The notes: a model not told the origin generated them from the letters alone. A stretch of 64,000 bases of DNA from Bos javanicus (GCF_032452875.1 NC_083877.1:47355724-47419723), one strand, 5' to 3'; counted from the first letter of the stretch, positions 1 to 11,067 are shown. Numbers and translations are program-made.

Positions 1-89
1 CTCCAGAGGATCTTTCTGACCTAGGAATTGAACTGGGGTCTCCTGCATTACAGGCGTATTCTTTACAAACTGAGCTATCAGGGAAGCCC
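1..89 (-). mobile_element. Bov-tA SINE, cut by window start
   Basis: Reverse complement of the tRNA-derived head of a ruminant Bov-tA SINE. The head motif reads as gggaagccc at the right edge, with the 'ctcctgcattacaggc' B-box side to its left. Only the 5' part of the element is inside the window. Confidence 0.9.
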
Positions 90-241
90 AAAACCCATTC
101 AGAACTGAAACTTTATTCACAAGAGAAATACATTTAAAACCCAATATCACTATATATTTTATATATATATATAGTGACTATATATATAGAAATGAAGATT
201 TTTCACAATTGTACAAATTGTATAAAATATGTTATGTACTA

Positions 242-405
242 TATCCCTGGGTTGGGAAGATCGCCTGGAGAAGGGGATGGAATCCCACTCCATTATTCTT
301 CCCTGGAGCATTCCATGGACAGAGGAGCCTGGCGGGCTACTGTCCATGTGGTCACAAAGAGTTGGACACAACTGAGTGACTAACACACACACACTCACAC
401 ATATG
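242..405 (+). mobile_element. Bov-tA SINE, 5' truncated
   Basis: Begins at 'atccctgggttgggaag' and runs through the BovB-derived tail 'gttggacacaactgagtgac' to a short CA tail. It lacks the first ~50 bases of the tRNA head. An AT-rich tract (about 152-190) precedes it. Confidence 0.9.
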
Positions 406-775
406 TTATATTAGTACATAATATATTTTAATATCCAATAAAAACTACCCTTGAAAGTATATTTAAAATCCACTGACAAGGCTTCCTTCTGCCAAAATTT
501 GTACAATTGATCACAGACTAATGAAATAGACAAATAGACAAAAGTAGCTAATTGTGGCAGGTGAACGGGAGTGACAAATCTATATTTCATAAACTATATA
601 GTAATAGATACGGAGTTTTAAGATGTATTTCACTACTGAATGAAGTTTCATTTCTAAATGTGTTGAATAAAGTTTCCCAAAGTGTGTTGCAGAGAACAGT
701 TGGTCTTTACATAAACAAGGGATTCTATGTTCATGAGTCTCATTACACCATTTCTCTCCAAGTTCACAACGTATA
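406..775. other. Unassigned AT-rich sequence
   Basis: I see no gene, RNA or recognisable repeat here. Short reading frames are consistent with chance. Confidence 0.6.
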
Positions 776-1605
776 TTAGCGTCTTAGCTCTTGGGGCTAT
801 TATAACAAAATACCACAAACTGAATAGCTTGCAAACAACAGTTGTAGAGGCTGAAATTCCAATGTTGGGGAGAAAGAAAATTTCCTCTACCCTCCTAGAT
901 TCTTCTGACTTATCTAAGGATTAACCTGACATGAGACAATTAACAGGAGAAAATAGAATTTAATGTCATATGTACGGGAACCCCACATACATGAGAGATT
1001 CAGAGATAGAAAGGTAAAATGAGGTGTATGTGCCACGTTGAGCTAAGGAATAGGATAGGGGCACGGGGCTTCCAAGAACAGGAGGATCCATTCATAGGAT
1101 GATAAGAAGAGATATTTGGTATTACACGTTTGCCCTGCCATATTGATGGGGCCACTTGGATAAAAATTTATCTGTGGAAATAATTCTTTTTTGGGGATAA
1201 TCTCCAATTGAAGTTCTTCTAGATTGTTAAGGGAGAGACCATAGTTTCTCTTCAACCGCAGGGTCTTGATTGCCTTTAGCTCAAAATAATCCTCATGCAA
1301 AAATGACTTATTTTGGGAAGACTTGTTCTGAACCTCTACATCAATATCCCAGTGCTAGCATGGTCAGGTTCTGGCTAAGACCTCCGGCCAGATTGCAGAC
1401 TCCAAACTTCTGGATGTGTCCTCACTGGGTAGAAGGAGCTAGAGAACTGTGTGGTGCTTCTTTCATAACAACAATAGCCTCTTTTGAGAAGGCTGCACCT
1501 TCAGGACCCAATCATCTCACAATGGCCCCACCTCCTAACACTGTCTCATTGGGCATTAGGATTCCAACAGTGAATCTGGGGATGAAGCAGGTTCCAGTAG
1601 GAATT
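776..1605. mobile_element. Old interspersed repeat, family uncertain, split
   Basis: The left part (about 785-880, containing 'ggctattataacaaaatacc') and right part (about 1340-1600, containing 'ggccccacctcctaacact') look like the two ends of one widespread old mammalian repeat. The middle is occupied by a different repeat (about 885-1270). I recognise the type but cannot name the family with certainty. Confidence 0.5.
885..1270 (+). mobile_element. Old LTR-like repeat, copy 1 of 2
   Basis: This segment resembles 7225-7690 in the same orientation. Shared blocks include 'attaacaggagaaaatagaa' against a close variant at about 7287, then a 'gagattcagagatagaaa'-like block and a 'gagctaaggaatagg'-like block. 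It is strongly diverged. The family is not recognised; an old LTR is the most likely identity. Confidence 0.5.
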
Positions 1606-1792
1606 AGCATATAAATGACTCTGAGGCACGCTGCAGTAAAGATACTGCTTAATTTTGTTTAAATAAAACTTTGCAAAATTTAATTGACCATGAGATTTAA
1701 ACATATTTTATCCATAGTTAACTACCATATTTTAGAACTTATTGTGGCCCAGGCAGCTTGCAAGAATTATTTTCTTTAATCTATTGCTTCAA

Positions 1793-1809
1793 ACACACAC
1801 ACACACACC
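1793..1809. repeat. Short (AC)n microsatellite
   Basis: An uninterrupted run of AC dinucleotides just left of the L1 3' end. Confidence 0.9.
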
Positions 1810-2168
1810 ATTTCTTTTTTTTTTAATTGAGATACAATGGATATATCATTGTGTAAGTTAAAATTTTATAGCATGATGATTTGATACACATATATTGCAA
1901 GATGATTACAGTACATTTAGTTAACCTCCATTACCTCATATAATTACCTTTTCCCTCTTTTTGTGGTGAGAACATTTAAGATTTACTCTCTTAGCAATTT
2001 TCAAATGTGTAATACAGTATTGTTAACTATGGTCACCATGCTGTACATCAGATTCCCCAGAACCTATTCATCTTATAAGTGGAAGTTTACACCCTTTAAT
2101 CAACACCTTGCCATTTCTCCACATTTCAGTCCCTGGCAACCACCATTCTAGTCTCTTGGTTATTTTAT

Positions 2169-2383
2169 TTTATTAAAAAAATATTATTTATCTGACTGTG
2201 CAGGGTCTTCGTTGTGGGGTTCAGGATCTTCAGTCTTCCCTGTGGCATGCAGGATCTTTAGTTGCGGCATGCAAACTCTGAGTAGCAGCATGTGGGATCT
2301 TGTTTCCTGGCCAGGGAGGGATTGAACCTGGCCCCCCTGCACTGGGAGAACGAAGTCTTAGCCATTGGACCACCAGTCCAAGT
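2169..2383 (-). mobile_element. CHR-type SINE in L1
   Basis: A tRNA-derived CHR-like SINE in reverse orientation. Its marks are 'ggaccaccagtcc' at the head side and repeated 'gcatgcaggatctt'-type units. The 12-bp target duplication TTGGTTATTTTA lies at 2157-2168 and 2384-2395. Confidence 0.85.
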
Positions 2384-2895
2384 TTGGTTATTTTAGATCA
2401 CATACATGAGTAAGATCACACAGTATTTGTCTTTCTCTGTCTGACTTATTTTACGTAACATAACGACTCCAAGGCCTATGAATGCTGTTGTGAACGGCAG
2501 GATTTCCTTCTATCTCACGACTGAATAATATTTCATTGCTTGTACACGTGTCACATTTTATGTATTCATTCATCTGTCGATAGACACTTGTTTCCATGCC
2601 TTGTGAATACTGCTGGAATGAACATGGGAGTATAGATCTTTCTTTGAGATAGTAATTTCATTTCCTTTGGATTCATGTCCAGAAGTGAATTGCTGGACTA
2701 CATGGTAGGTCTATCATTCATTTTCTGAGGAACCTCCATACCGTTTTCCATAGTGGCTGCACCAATTTACATCCCCACCAACAGAGCATGAGGGTTCCCT
2801 CTTCTCCACACACTCCTCAGCATTTGTTATCTTTTGATAACAGCCATCCTAACAGTTGTGGGTGATATCTCATTGTGGTTTTGATTTGCATTTCC

Positions 2896-2920
2896 CTGAT
2901 GACTGAACTGAACTGATGAC
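2896..2920. repeat. 9-bp BovB-tail-like insert with 8-bp duplication
   Basis: Within L1, the octamer CTGATGAC occurs at 2896-2903 and again at 2913-2920, flanking TGAACTGAA. That 9-mer is the terminal repeat of many BovB copies in this window. See findings. Confidence 0.55.
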
Positions 2921-3153
2921 TAGTGACGTTAAACATATATTTACATATCTATTAGCCATTTGGAAGTCTTCTTTGGGAAAATATCTATTCAGGTCTTCTG
3001 CTCATTTTTAAATTAGATTATTATTATTTTTTCTATTGAGTTCTATGAGTTCCTTGAATATCAAATAGATGGTTTGCAAAGATTTTCTCCTACTCCACTG
3101 GTTGCTTTTCATTTTGTTGATTGTTTTTTTTTTTCACTATGCAGAAGCTTTTT

Positions 3154-3855
3154 TTTTTTTTTAAAGCTCAACATTCAGAAAACAAAGATTATGGCATCTG
3201 GTCCCATCACTTCATGGCAAATAGATGGAGAAAAAGTGGAAACAGTGGCAGACTTTATTTTCTAGGGCTCCAAAATCACTTCAGATGATGACTGCAGCCA
3301 TGAAATCAAAAAGCGCTTACTCCTTGGAAGAAAAGTTATGACCAACCTAGATAACATATTCAAAAGCAGAGACATTACTTTGCCAACAAAGGTCCATGTA
3401 GTCAAGGCTATGGTTTTTCCAGTGGTCATGTATGGATGTGAGAGTTGGACTCTAAAGAAAACTGAGCGCCGAAGAACTGATGCTTTTGAAGTGTGGTGTT
3501 GGAGAAGACTCTTGAGAGTCCCTTGGATAGCAAGGAGATACAAGCAGTCCATGCTAAAGGAAATCAGTCCTGGGTGTTCATTGGAAAGACTGATGTTGAA
3601 GCTGAAGCTCCAATACTTTGGCCACCTGATGTGAAGAGCTGACTCATTTGAAAAGACCCTGATGCTGGGAAAGATTGAAGGTAGGAAGAGAAGGGGATGA
3701 CAGAGGATGAGATGGTTGGATGGCATCACCGACAGGATAGACACGGGTTTGGGTGAATTCTGGGAGTTGGTGATGGACAGGGAGGCCTGGTGTACTGCAG
3801 TCCATGGGGTCGCAAAGAGTCAGACATGACTGAGTGACTGAACTGAACTGAACTG
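3154..3855 (+). mobile_element. BovB LINE, 3' fragment in L1
   Basis: A 5'-truncated BovB that starts near 'aaagctcaacattcag' (end of the reverse transcriptase region) and ends in the (TGAAC)n tail. The 11-bp target duplication AGAAGCTTTTT lies at 3143-3153 and 3856-3866. An extra T-run sits at the 5' junction. The frame has stops, for example after the motif for 'DFIF'. Confidence 0.95.
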
Positions 3856-4020
3856 AGAAGCTTTTTAATTTATAGTTCCACTTCTTTATTTTTATATTTG
3901 TTGTCATATATTAAAGAATCATTGCCAAGACCCATGTCAAGGAGATTTCCCCTATGTTTTTTGCAAAGGATTTTACAGTTTCAGGTCTTACAGTTAAGTC
4001 TTTAATCCATTTCAACTTAA

Positions 4021-4308
4021 GTTTTTGAATTAATAGCTTATTTTTGGCTGTGCTGGGTCTTTTGTTGCTGTGCTCAGGCTTTCTCTCTTTGTGCTGAGCG
4101 GGGGCGACTCTTCGTTGTGGCGCGCAGGCTTCTCACTGCGGTGGCCTCTCTTGTTGCAGAACACGGGCTCTGGGCCCATGGGCTTCGGTAGTTGTGGCAG
4201 GTGGGCTTAGTTGCTCCATGGCATGTGGAATCTTCCAGACCAGGGACTGAACCCGTGTTCCCTGCATTGGCAGGTGGATTCTTATCCACTGTACCAACAG
4301 GGAAGTCC
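4021..4308 (-). mobile_element. CHR-type SINE in L1
   Basis: A full-length-looking CHR SINE in reverse orientation, from an A-rich tail read as 'gttttt' at the left to the head 'gggaagtcc' at the right. The target duplication TCAACTTAA lies at 4012-4020 and 4309-4317. Confidence 0.85.
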
Positions 4309-4470
4309 TCAACTTAATTTCTGTGAGTGGTGTAAAGCAGGGGTCCAATTCCATTCTTTTGCAGATGATTATCCAGTTTTTCCAACACCGTTTGTTGTAG
4401 AGATTTTCCTCTCCCTATTGAGTATTCTTGGCTTCCCAGTCAAACATTAGTTGATTGTCCATGCTTACTC

Positions 4471-5780
4471 ACACACAATTTCATCATTATCCCTAAACAG
4501 TCAGTGTTGATTCTTTGGATCGAAGGAAATGTTAAGTGAAAAGATAAACATTTCATCACATATTATGCTTATCTCTTTATATATTTTACTCTGTAATGTA
4601 TTTGACTTCTTGGTATTTTAATTATAAACATTTCCTGTGTGATAAAAATTACATAAATAACAAGTACATGGTTTCCCTTAGTTAATGCTGGCAACTCAAA
4701 ATGATTAACAGCGTCTCCCCCAGAAACTTTTTCTCCACAAAATGTCCTGAGATTAAACCACGGAAAGGAATTCTTTGGTGCTCTCCATATTTGTATTTAA
4801 ATGCTCATATTAATGTGATAAATAAAAATAACCAAAATCCTCAAGGAAATAAAAGCATAGCACAACATCTTTGTGCTTCGAGCTGCAGGGTAACAGTTGA
4901 AGCAGTACAATATGTGTGCCACATGGGCTCCTGTGTATCCAGCAAAGCTAGGCCAGGTTCCAATCTGACCTCAGGAATCCTGTAATATTTCTAATGTAAG
5001 GTATAGAAACACTACCACATCAGGGGAAAGTCTGTTTTCTTTTTTCCTCCTTTTTTTTATGTTGAAGTTAAATCAGCTATTGAAAAAAGGATTTTAAAAA
5101 CACATTCCTGTAGGAACAAGCTTCAGCACATTCTGAAGCTCCAGAAATGTAAACACAACTTGGAATTTGAATCCGGATGATTCCTGACAGGATCTGTGAT
5201 TTGGACTTGACTAAAAGTTCTCAGTCTGATTTTCCAGGCCTGCTCCTCTCCCCTCCTGCTTCCCCGACTCTGCTCAGGCCTTTGAAATCCGCACCAGCTA
5301 ACAGCCGCTGGAGGTAGGCAGAAGGGCCTGGCAGGGATGGGTGGCCCCACCTGTGTCTCAGTGGTGCCAGCCCCAACAACTGTTCACCGGGCTGGTAGAA
5401 GGGCAGAAGGACAGAAAGACAAATCCAAGGGCCAGAAGTCAAAGGAATCACGGTGACAGAGGGGTAGTTAGAGTCAGGGGAGAGGAATTTGGGTGGGGAA
5501 AGGCCTGTTCAGTGGCTTTAGTGTGAGGGATTTGGCTTCTCTGAGGGATTTGTTGGAATCACACAGCACCAGTGAATTGGGAGGCCTCTCACGGAAGTGC
5601 AAATTAACAATAATTCCCTTTAAAAAACATAGCCACCTAGGTGGTATTCTTAAATCCTCTGATCCTGTAAACCCAAAAGTTTGAAACGTGATAACTGCTA
5701 CTGATTCCATCAGAGGTAAACAGACCACATACACTTTTCAGACTCAGAGGTGAGCTCCACTGGGGGTCTCCCTCAGGAGG
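4471..5780. other. Unassigned single-copy-looking sequence
   Basis: I recognise no gene, exon or repeat. The part at about 5220-5420 is more GC-rich with a few CpGs, but no splice-flanked reading frame stands out. Confidence 0.5.
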
Positions 5781-5928
5781 GCAGAACATCCCAGGAAGCC
5801 CTGGTTTTGAAACTGCACCACCTCTGATTGGGACTTGAACCCAGCCTAAACCCATCGTGGGAGTTGAACCCATGGTCTTCTAACTGAGATCACACCTGGT
5901 CTTGGGACTTAATGAGACTCAGATTCTT

Positions 5929-6099
5929 TTTTTCAACCTATAATTGGAGGATAATTGCTTTAAAATGTCACGTTGGTTTCTGCCATACAACAATGTGAAT
6001 CAGTCAAAGGTTTACATATGCTCCCTCCCTCTTCAACCTCTCTCCCATCCCCTACCCCATCCCACTCCTCTAGACTGTCACAGGGCACAGGGTTGGAAG
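5929..6099 (-). mobile_element. Bovine L1 3' end in LTR
   Basis: A short 5'-truncated L1 of the bovine type (contains 'gccatacaacaatgtgaat'). The 11-bp target duplication CTCAGATTCTT lies at 5918-5928 and 6100-6110. Confidence 0.9.
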
Positions 6100-6380
6100 C
6101 TCAGATTCTTGATATCTCATTGAAGAAAGAATTCAATGAGAGACAAAGTGATAGGTAACAAGTGGATTTATTTAGAGAGAAACACACTCCACAGACAGAG
6201 TATGGGCCATCTCAGAAGGCAAGAGGAACACCAGAGTATGGGGTTGTCAGTGTTACAGTGTCGGGTGATTTTATAGGCTAATGAGTGGGGGAATTTGGGG
6301 GAAAGAATGAGGATTTCCAGGAATTGGGCCACCACCCACTTTTTGACCTTTCTGGTGGGCCTTGGAACTGTCCTGGCCCC

Positions 6381-6600
6381 TGTGAAAGTGAAAGTGTTCG
6401 TTGCTCAGTCGGGTCTGACTCTTTGAGACCCCATGGACTGCTGTAGCCCACGAGGCTTCTCTGCCCATGGAATTCTCAGACAAGAATACTGGAGTGGGTT
6501 GCCATTCCTTTCTCCAGGGGATCTTCCCGACCCAAGGATTGAACATGGGTCTCCTGCATTGTAGGCAGTTTCTTTACTGACTGAGCTACCAACGAAGCCC
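6381..6600 (-). mobile_element. Bov-tA SINE in LTR
   Basis: A complete Bov-tA SINE in reverse orientation, from 'tgaaagtgaaagtg' at the tail to 'gaagccc' at the head. It sits inside LTR copy 1. Confidence 0.95.
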
Positions 6601-6756
6601 ACTGTTACAATGAGTGTATATTGAGGCTCAAGGTCTAGTGAAAGGCAACTTGTCTACCGTAATCTTGGACCTATTTGGTTCTAATCAGTTTGTGTTGTGT
6701 CCTCAAGCTATGTTATTCTTTTGTGCACTGTCCCCTTCCCTCCTATTTCAGTTTCA

Positions 6757-7224
6757 GACAGCTATGATGAAGGCCTCCTCGAGGTAGAAGCCAGACAATC
6801 AGGCGCAGCATCACAACTAAGTCTGAGCACACTCAGGCTTTTTAGGGTCCCCAGCCCAATCGCCTAGAATACTCCTTATCACGTCTTCTTTTTAGGTAAG
6901 GCCTGAAGGGCAGGGCAAGGCACCTCTGGTAAAAATGCAGCCTCAGCCTCGGGGGTTATGACTTCAGATACCCATGATTCACAGGAGACACTTCTTTGGA
7001 GGACTGCCCTGGGCTACATTCAGCCACTTGTGCAGAGAGCCTGAAAGACCTGGAAATTTCTGCCTGTGGGGCTTTTAGCCAATGACACTGGAGCTGGATT
7101 CATTGCCTCAAATCAGGACAGACTCTGAGGTGCAATGTACTCTCTGGAGCTCCACTGCAATATCAGATTGAAGCTACCTTCTGTAGGATTTTCTAAGAGC
7201 TCGCGGCTCCTTCATAGGGAAGGA
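6757..7224. other. Unassigned spacer between two inverted LTRs
   Basis: About 470 bases lie between LTR copy 1 and the old repeat that precedes LTR copy 2. I see no gene. It could be remnant proviral or host sequence; nothing identifies it. Confidence 0.5.
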
Positions 7225-7690
7225 GCTATACTTTCCCCTTTATCCTTCTAGGTTCTTGGCTGAGACTCCCCTATAATAAAAGACAGGTTAACAAGAGAAA
7301 AACAATTTAAATTACATATGCACAGATACACCTATGGGAGTTCCACAGAGATATGAGACTCAAAGAAGTGAACAGACCAAGAAACTTTTATACCTTCTAG
7401 ACAAAGAAGCAATACATTTGTGAAGAATTGACAAGTGGTTTGGGCTAAGGATAGTAACCTGGTGAAGAGGTAACAAGCTTTGTTTAGATAGCCTTCGTGG
7501 CCCTAAATTCCCTGTCTCTGGTGAATGTCTCCTTTCCTCCCAGCACAGGGAAGGCACCTTTCAAAGGGAGATTTATCTCCTGCTCTCAGGGAAGAATGGT
7601 GAGATCAGAGAGACCTTCCTGTTTCTGTTTCTCAAATTCCTTTATCTTAAAGAATAAAATATTGTCAATGTGTTAAAGTGACATATTTCA
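7225..7690 (+). mobile_element. Old LTR-like repeat, copy 2 of 2
   Basis: Diverged partner of 885-1270, in the same orientation. It shares the blocks around 'gacaggttaacaagag', 'gagatatgagactcaaag' and 'gggctaaggatagt'. It runs up to the start of LTR copy 2. Family not recognised. Confidence 0.5.
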
Positions 7691-7818
7691 GGGTAATAAA
7701 ACAGGAGGGAAGGGGGCAGGCCATAACCTTTGAAAGAATGATCAAGGACACAGCATAAACTGTTTAGAACCAAATGGGTCCTAGACGGTGGGCAAGTAGA
7801 CTTCTACTAGACCTTAAG

Positions 7819-8536
7819 TAAGTGTTAGCTGTTCAGTCATGTCTGACTCTTCGCGACCCCATAGACTGTAGCCTGCCAGGCTTCTGTCCATGGGATTCTC
7901 CAGGCAAGAATACTGGAGTGGGTTGCATTCTTTTCTCCACAGGATCTTCCCAACCCAGGGATCGAACCTGTGTCTCCTGCATTGCCGATGATAGCTTACC
8001 GTGAACGGTGTCAGATTCGTGATTTCCGAAGAAGATTTGGCTTTGGGACCAGGGACCAGGCTTGATCACTCAAGAGCTTTTGTGTAGCAGAGTTTTATTA
8101 AAGTATGAAAAGGGACAGGGAAAGCTTCAGACATAAGACATCAGAAGGGGGACAGAGAGTACCCCCCTCGCTAGTCTTAGCAAGGCCTTATTTACTTTTA
8201 TCAGACCCACTCCTACAACATACATCTTAAATTAACAAGATTAGAACTATCAATAGAAAGGTCTTACCAGACCCACCCCCCAGTACACAAGTTTTAAGAT
8301 AACAAGATTAGTCAGAAGGTTCTTGATAAGGAGAAACATATCCGGAGCAAGATACATTGTTATATTGACTAAGACAAAGCAATGTAGAAAAAAATGTTTG
8401 TCCTTTTCTCCTCCTTGAGATCCTCAGACCCCTCTCTACTCCTTGGGAGCCCCAGACCCCATTCTCCTCCTCGGGGACCATGGACTTCTCATCAACCTGA
8501 CTAGGCATTGACTCTCTCACAGGTAGATTCTTTACT
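7819..8536 (-). mobile_element. Bov-tA SINE split by an LTR
   Basis: The SINE halves are 7819-7988 (tail and body) and 8522-8536 (part of the head). The 9-bp target duplication GACCTTAAG flanks the whole. The missing middle of the head is the insertion site of the LTR at 7989-8521. Confidence 0.9.
7989..8521 (-). mobile_element. Solo ERV LTR in SINE
   Basis: In reverse orientation it begins TGTGAGAG at 8521 and ends near CTATCA at 7989. A polyadenylation signal reads as 'tttatt' on the plus strand at about 8091-8096, followed by a GT-rich and CA-rich R-U5 side. At 533 bases with TG...CA ends it fits a solo LTR. I could not find a matching direct repeat at its edges, so either the duplication has decayed or the LTR is recombinant. 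No internal genes. Confidence 0.8.
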
Positions 8537-8935
8537 GACCTTAAGCCTCAGTATATGCTCGTTGTAACACATCAGCAAGCTAAATGACACATTCACAGGC
8601 AGCACGACAGTTCCAAGGCAGACCAGTCAGTTCAGTCCTCATTTGTGTCTGACTCTTTGCAACCCTATGAACCGCAGCACGCCAGGCCTCCCTGTCCATC
8701 ACCAACTCCCAGAGTTTACCCAAACTCATGTCCATTGAGTTGGTGATGCCATCCAGCCATCTCATCCTCTATCGTCCCCTTCTCCTCCTGCCCCCAATCC
8801 CTCTCAGCATCAGGGTCTTTTCCAATGAGTTAACTCTTCGCATGAGGTGGCCAAAGTTAGCTTCAGCATCAGTCCTTCCAATGAACACCCAGGACAGATC
8901 TCCTTCAGGATGGACTGGTTGGATCTCCTTGCAGT

Positions 8936-10045
8936 TCAAGGGACTCTCAAGAGTCTTCTCCAACACCACAGTTCAAAAGCATCAATTCTTCGGCACTCAG
9001 CTTTCTTCATAGTCCAACTCTCACATCCATCCATGACCACTGGAAAAACCATAGCCTTGACTAGATGAACCTTTGTTGGCAAAGTAATATCTCTGCTTTC
9101 CAATATGCTATCTAGGTTGGTCATAACTTTTTTTCCAAGGAGTAAGAATTTTAATTTCATGGCTGCAATCACCATCTGCAGTGATTTTGGAGCCCAAAAA
9201 AATAAAGTCTGACGCTGTTTCCACTGTTCCCCATCTATTTCCCATGAAGTGATGGGACCAGATGCCATGATCTTTATTTTCTGAATGTTGAGCTTTAAGC
9301 CAACTTTTTCACTCTCCACTTTCACTTTCACCAAGAGGCTTTTTAGTTCCTCTTCACTTTCTGCCATAAGGGTGGTGTCACCTGCATATCTGAGGTTATT
9401 GACATTTCTCCCGGCAATCTTGATTCCAGCTTGTGCTTCTTCCAGCCCAGCGTTTCTCATGATGTACTCTGCATAGACGTTAAATAAGCAGGGTGACAAT
9501 ATACAGCCTTGGCATACTCCTTTTCCTATTTGGAACCAGTCTGTTCCATGTCCAGTTCTAACTGTTGCTTCCTTACCTGCATACAGGTTTCTCAAGAGGC
9601 AGGTCAGGTGGTCTGGTATTCCCATCTCTTTCAGAATTTTCCACAGTTTATTGTGATCCACACAGTCAAAGGCTTTGGCATAGTCAATAAAGCAGAAATA
9701 GATGTCTTTCTGGAATTCTTTTGCTTTTTTGAAGATCCAGCTGATGTTGGCAATTTGATCTCTGGTTCCTCTGCCTTTTCTAAAACCAGCTTGAACATCA
9801 GGAAGTTCACGGTTCACATATTGCTGAAGCTTGGCTTGGAGAATTTTGAAGATTACTTTACTAGCATGTGAGATGGGTGCATTTGTGCAGTAGTTTGAGC
9901 ATTCTTTGGCATTGCCTTTCTTTGGGATTGGAATGAAAACTGACCTTTTCCAGTCCTGTGGCCACTGCTGAGTTTTCCAAATTTGCTGGCATATTGAGTG
10001 CAGCACTTTCACAGCATCATCTTTCAGGATTTGGAATAGCTCCAC
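8936..10045 (-). pseudogene. BovB reverse transcriptase remnant (369 codons open)
   Basis: A 369-codon open stretch that covers the reverse transcriptase core and most of the C-terminal part of the BovB polyprotein. Visible motifs in order are 'FIPIPKKGNAKECSNY' near residue 38, 'FIDYAKAFDCVDH' (catalytic Asp of motif A), 'GCILSPCLFN' (motif B region) and 'RYAGDTTLMAE'. That last motif should be YADD; the first catalytic Asp is replaced by Gly, so the enzyme would be inactive even in this open frame. The upstream half of the protein is cut off by the insert starting at 10092. Nothing suggests host use. Confidence 0.9.
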
Positions 10046-10116
10046 TGGAATTCCATCACCTCCACTAGCTTTGTTCGTAGTGATGCTTTCTTTTTTTTTT
10101 AATTAATTTTTTTTTT

Positions 10117-10352
10117 AAACTTGCAATGCTAGTGATAGAACCAAAGGCCAATGTCTACATCAAACAGGAGAAATGTAATGGAAACTAAACAATTTTACGT
10201 AATAACGTTGCCTTGCTCCTATACAGTCAAATGGACATTCAAAAGGACATGATTTTTCTGAATGTTTCTTTCAGAAAGTTAGAATTGGATGCCTGCAAAC
10301 AATAAAACTAATAATATATTAATACATAATGTTAATAATATACAGTTGGTCA
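10117..10352 (-). pseudogene. MT-ND3: Mitochondrial ND3 remnant (NUMT)
   Basis: The minus strand resembles mammalian mitochondrial ND3, a subunit of respiratory complex I. Recognisable stretches include 'ttcagaaaaatcatgtcc' and 'attacatttctcctgtttga'. The copy stops short of the ND3 3' end and runs straight into the A-rich tail. It has many substitutions and cannot be expressed as ND3 in the nucleus. It lies directly downstream of the tRNA-Gly remnant, as in mitochondrial DNA. Confidence 0.8.
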
Positions 10353-10414
10353 TTCTTTTTCCTATTCTACCACAGCTAACTGACTGGAAGTCAGTTTTAG
10401 TAACTACTAACATA
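10353..10414 (-). pseudogene. MT-TG: Mitochondrial tRNA-Gly remnant (NUMT)
   Basis: The minus strand has the anticodon arm 'actgacttccagtcagtt', with TCC as the glycine anticodon, between the COX3 and ND3 remnants. The position and arm match mitochondrial tRNA-Gly. It is a dead copy with a decayed acceptor stem, not a nuclear tRNA gene. Confidence 0.8.
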
Positions 10415-11066
10415 AGACCCTCGTCAATAAGTGAAGATATATAGGAAAATCCATAATATATCTAAAAAACATCAAAGATAAAATGATGATAAAAAAATAC
10501 AGTGACATCTTAGTTGATATAAGAAACAGGATGATTATGAAAGCAAAGCCCACGATCACATACAGGCCATGGAAGCCTGTGACTGTCACGAGTGTTGACT
10601 TCTCCTTCATCTGAGGTTGTAAAAAGTGCTTTGTAAAATCCTGAGGTTTGCAGCAGTTGTAACCTTCTGAAGAGACTGCAATAAAAAGGGTTTCTAGAAT
10701 ATCCTGACGATTTCCATCTACCAGGCTGTGGTGAGCTCAAGCAATACATACTCCAGAGGACAGAAGGCAGACCTGTTGGGAAGGGGAATGACTTCTACTG
10801 CACTTAGGGAGAAAGGGCATGTTGCTAGTCAGCCTAGTACAAGTGCAGAAGCAACACCTCAGTGATTCAACCTTTAAAGACTCTATAAAAATGACAACGA
10901 CTGGTAGGAATAAACCTTCAGAAGTGCCTTCTCAGACCTCCCGTCATAAGCACAAGCATAATAAAAACACTGAGTTTTCATGGTCTCACACAAAATTAGA
11001 CTCACTTATGACAATGGCCAGAGAGGCTCCTATAAGACATTGGGGCTGGGATTTACTGTAGGAAGC
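10415..11066 (-). pseudogene. MT-CO3: Mitochondrial COX3 remnant (NUMT)
   Basis: The minus strand matches cytochrome c oxidase subunit III, the seven-helix membrane subunit of complex IV, from near its start to its end. Clear stretches are 'gagctcaccacagcctggta' (about 10731-10750) and 'cacaggcttccatggcctg', which reads TGFHGL in one frame. It is about 650 bases against roughly 780 in mitochondria, with frameshifts and internal loss. Its first codons are missing next to the BovB fragment at 11068. Confidence 0.85.
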
Positions 11067-11067
11067 A

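Larger units (their letters stand above)
1815..4470 (-). mobile_element. L1 3' end and ORF2 tail, split in four
   Basis: Reverse-complement L1 sequence: 3' UTR at the left (1815-2156), then the 3' part of ORF2. L1 pieces are about 1815-2168, 2384-3153, 3856-4020 and 4309-4470. The breaks are a CHR SINE, a BovB copy and a second CHR SINE, each with its own target duplication, so the L1 is older than all three. No coding capacity remains. Confidence 0.85.
5800..6756 (-). mobile_element. ERV LTR, family A, copy 1
   Basis: The reverse complement reads as an LTR. U3 starts near 6756, a short block with TATA-like sequence follows, then a polyadenylation signal in 'ctctaaataaatcc' (about 6167-6180), then the U5 side at about 5870-6130. 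It aligns along its length with the plus-strand copy at 7691-15975. It is interrupted by an L1 3' end and a Bov-tA SINE. The left (3') edge is not fixed. No internal retroviral genes were seen next to it. Confidence 0.7.

Noticed and set aside
8936..10045. A 369-codon open frame that could look like a host gene
   Set aside because: It is the BovB reverse transcriptase and C-terminal region, with target duplication, mutated catalytic box and truncated upstream part.
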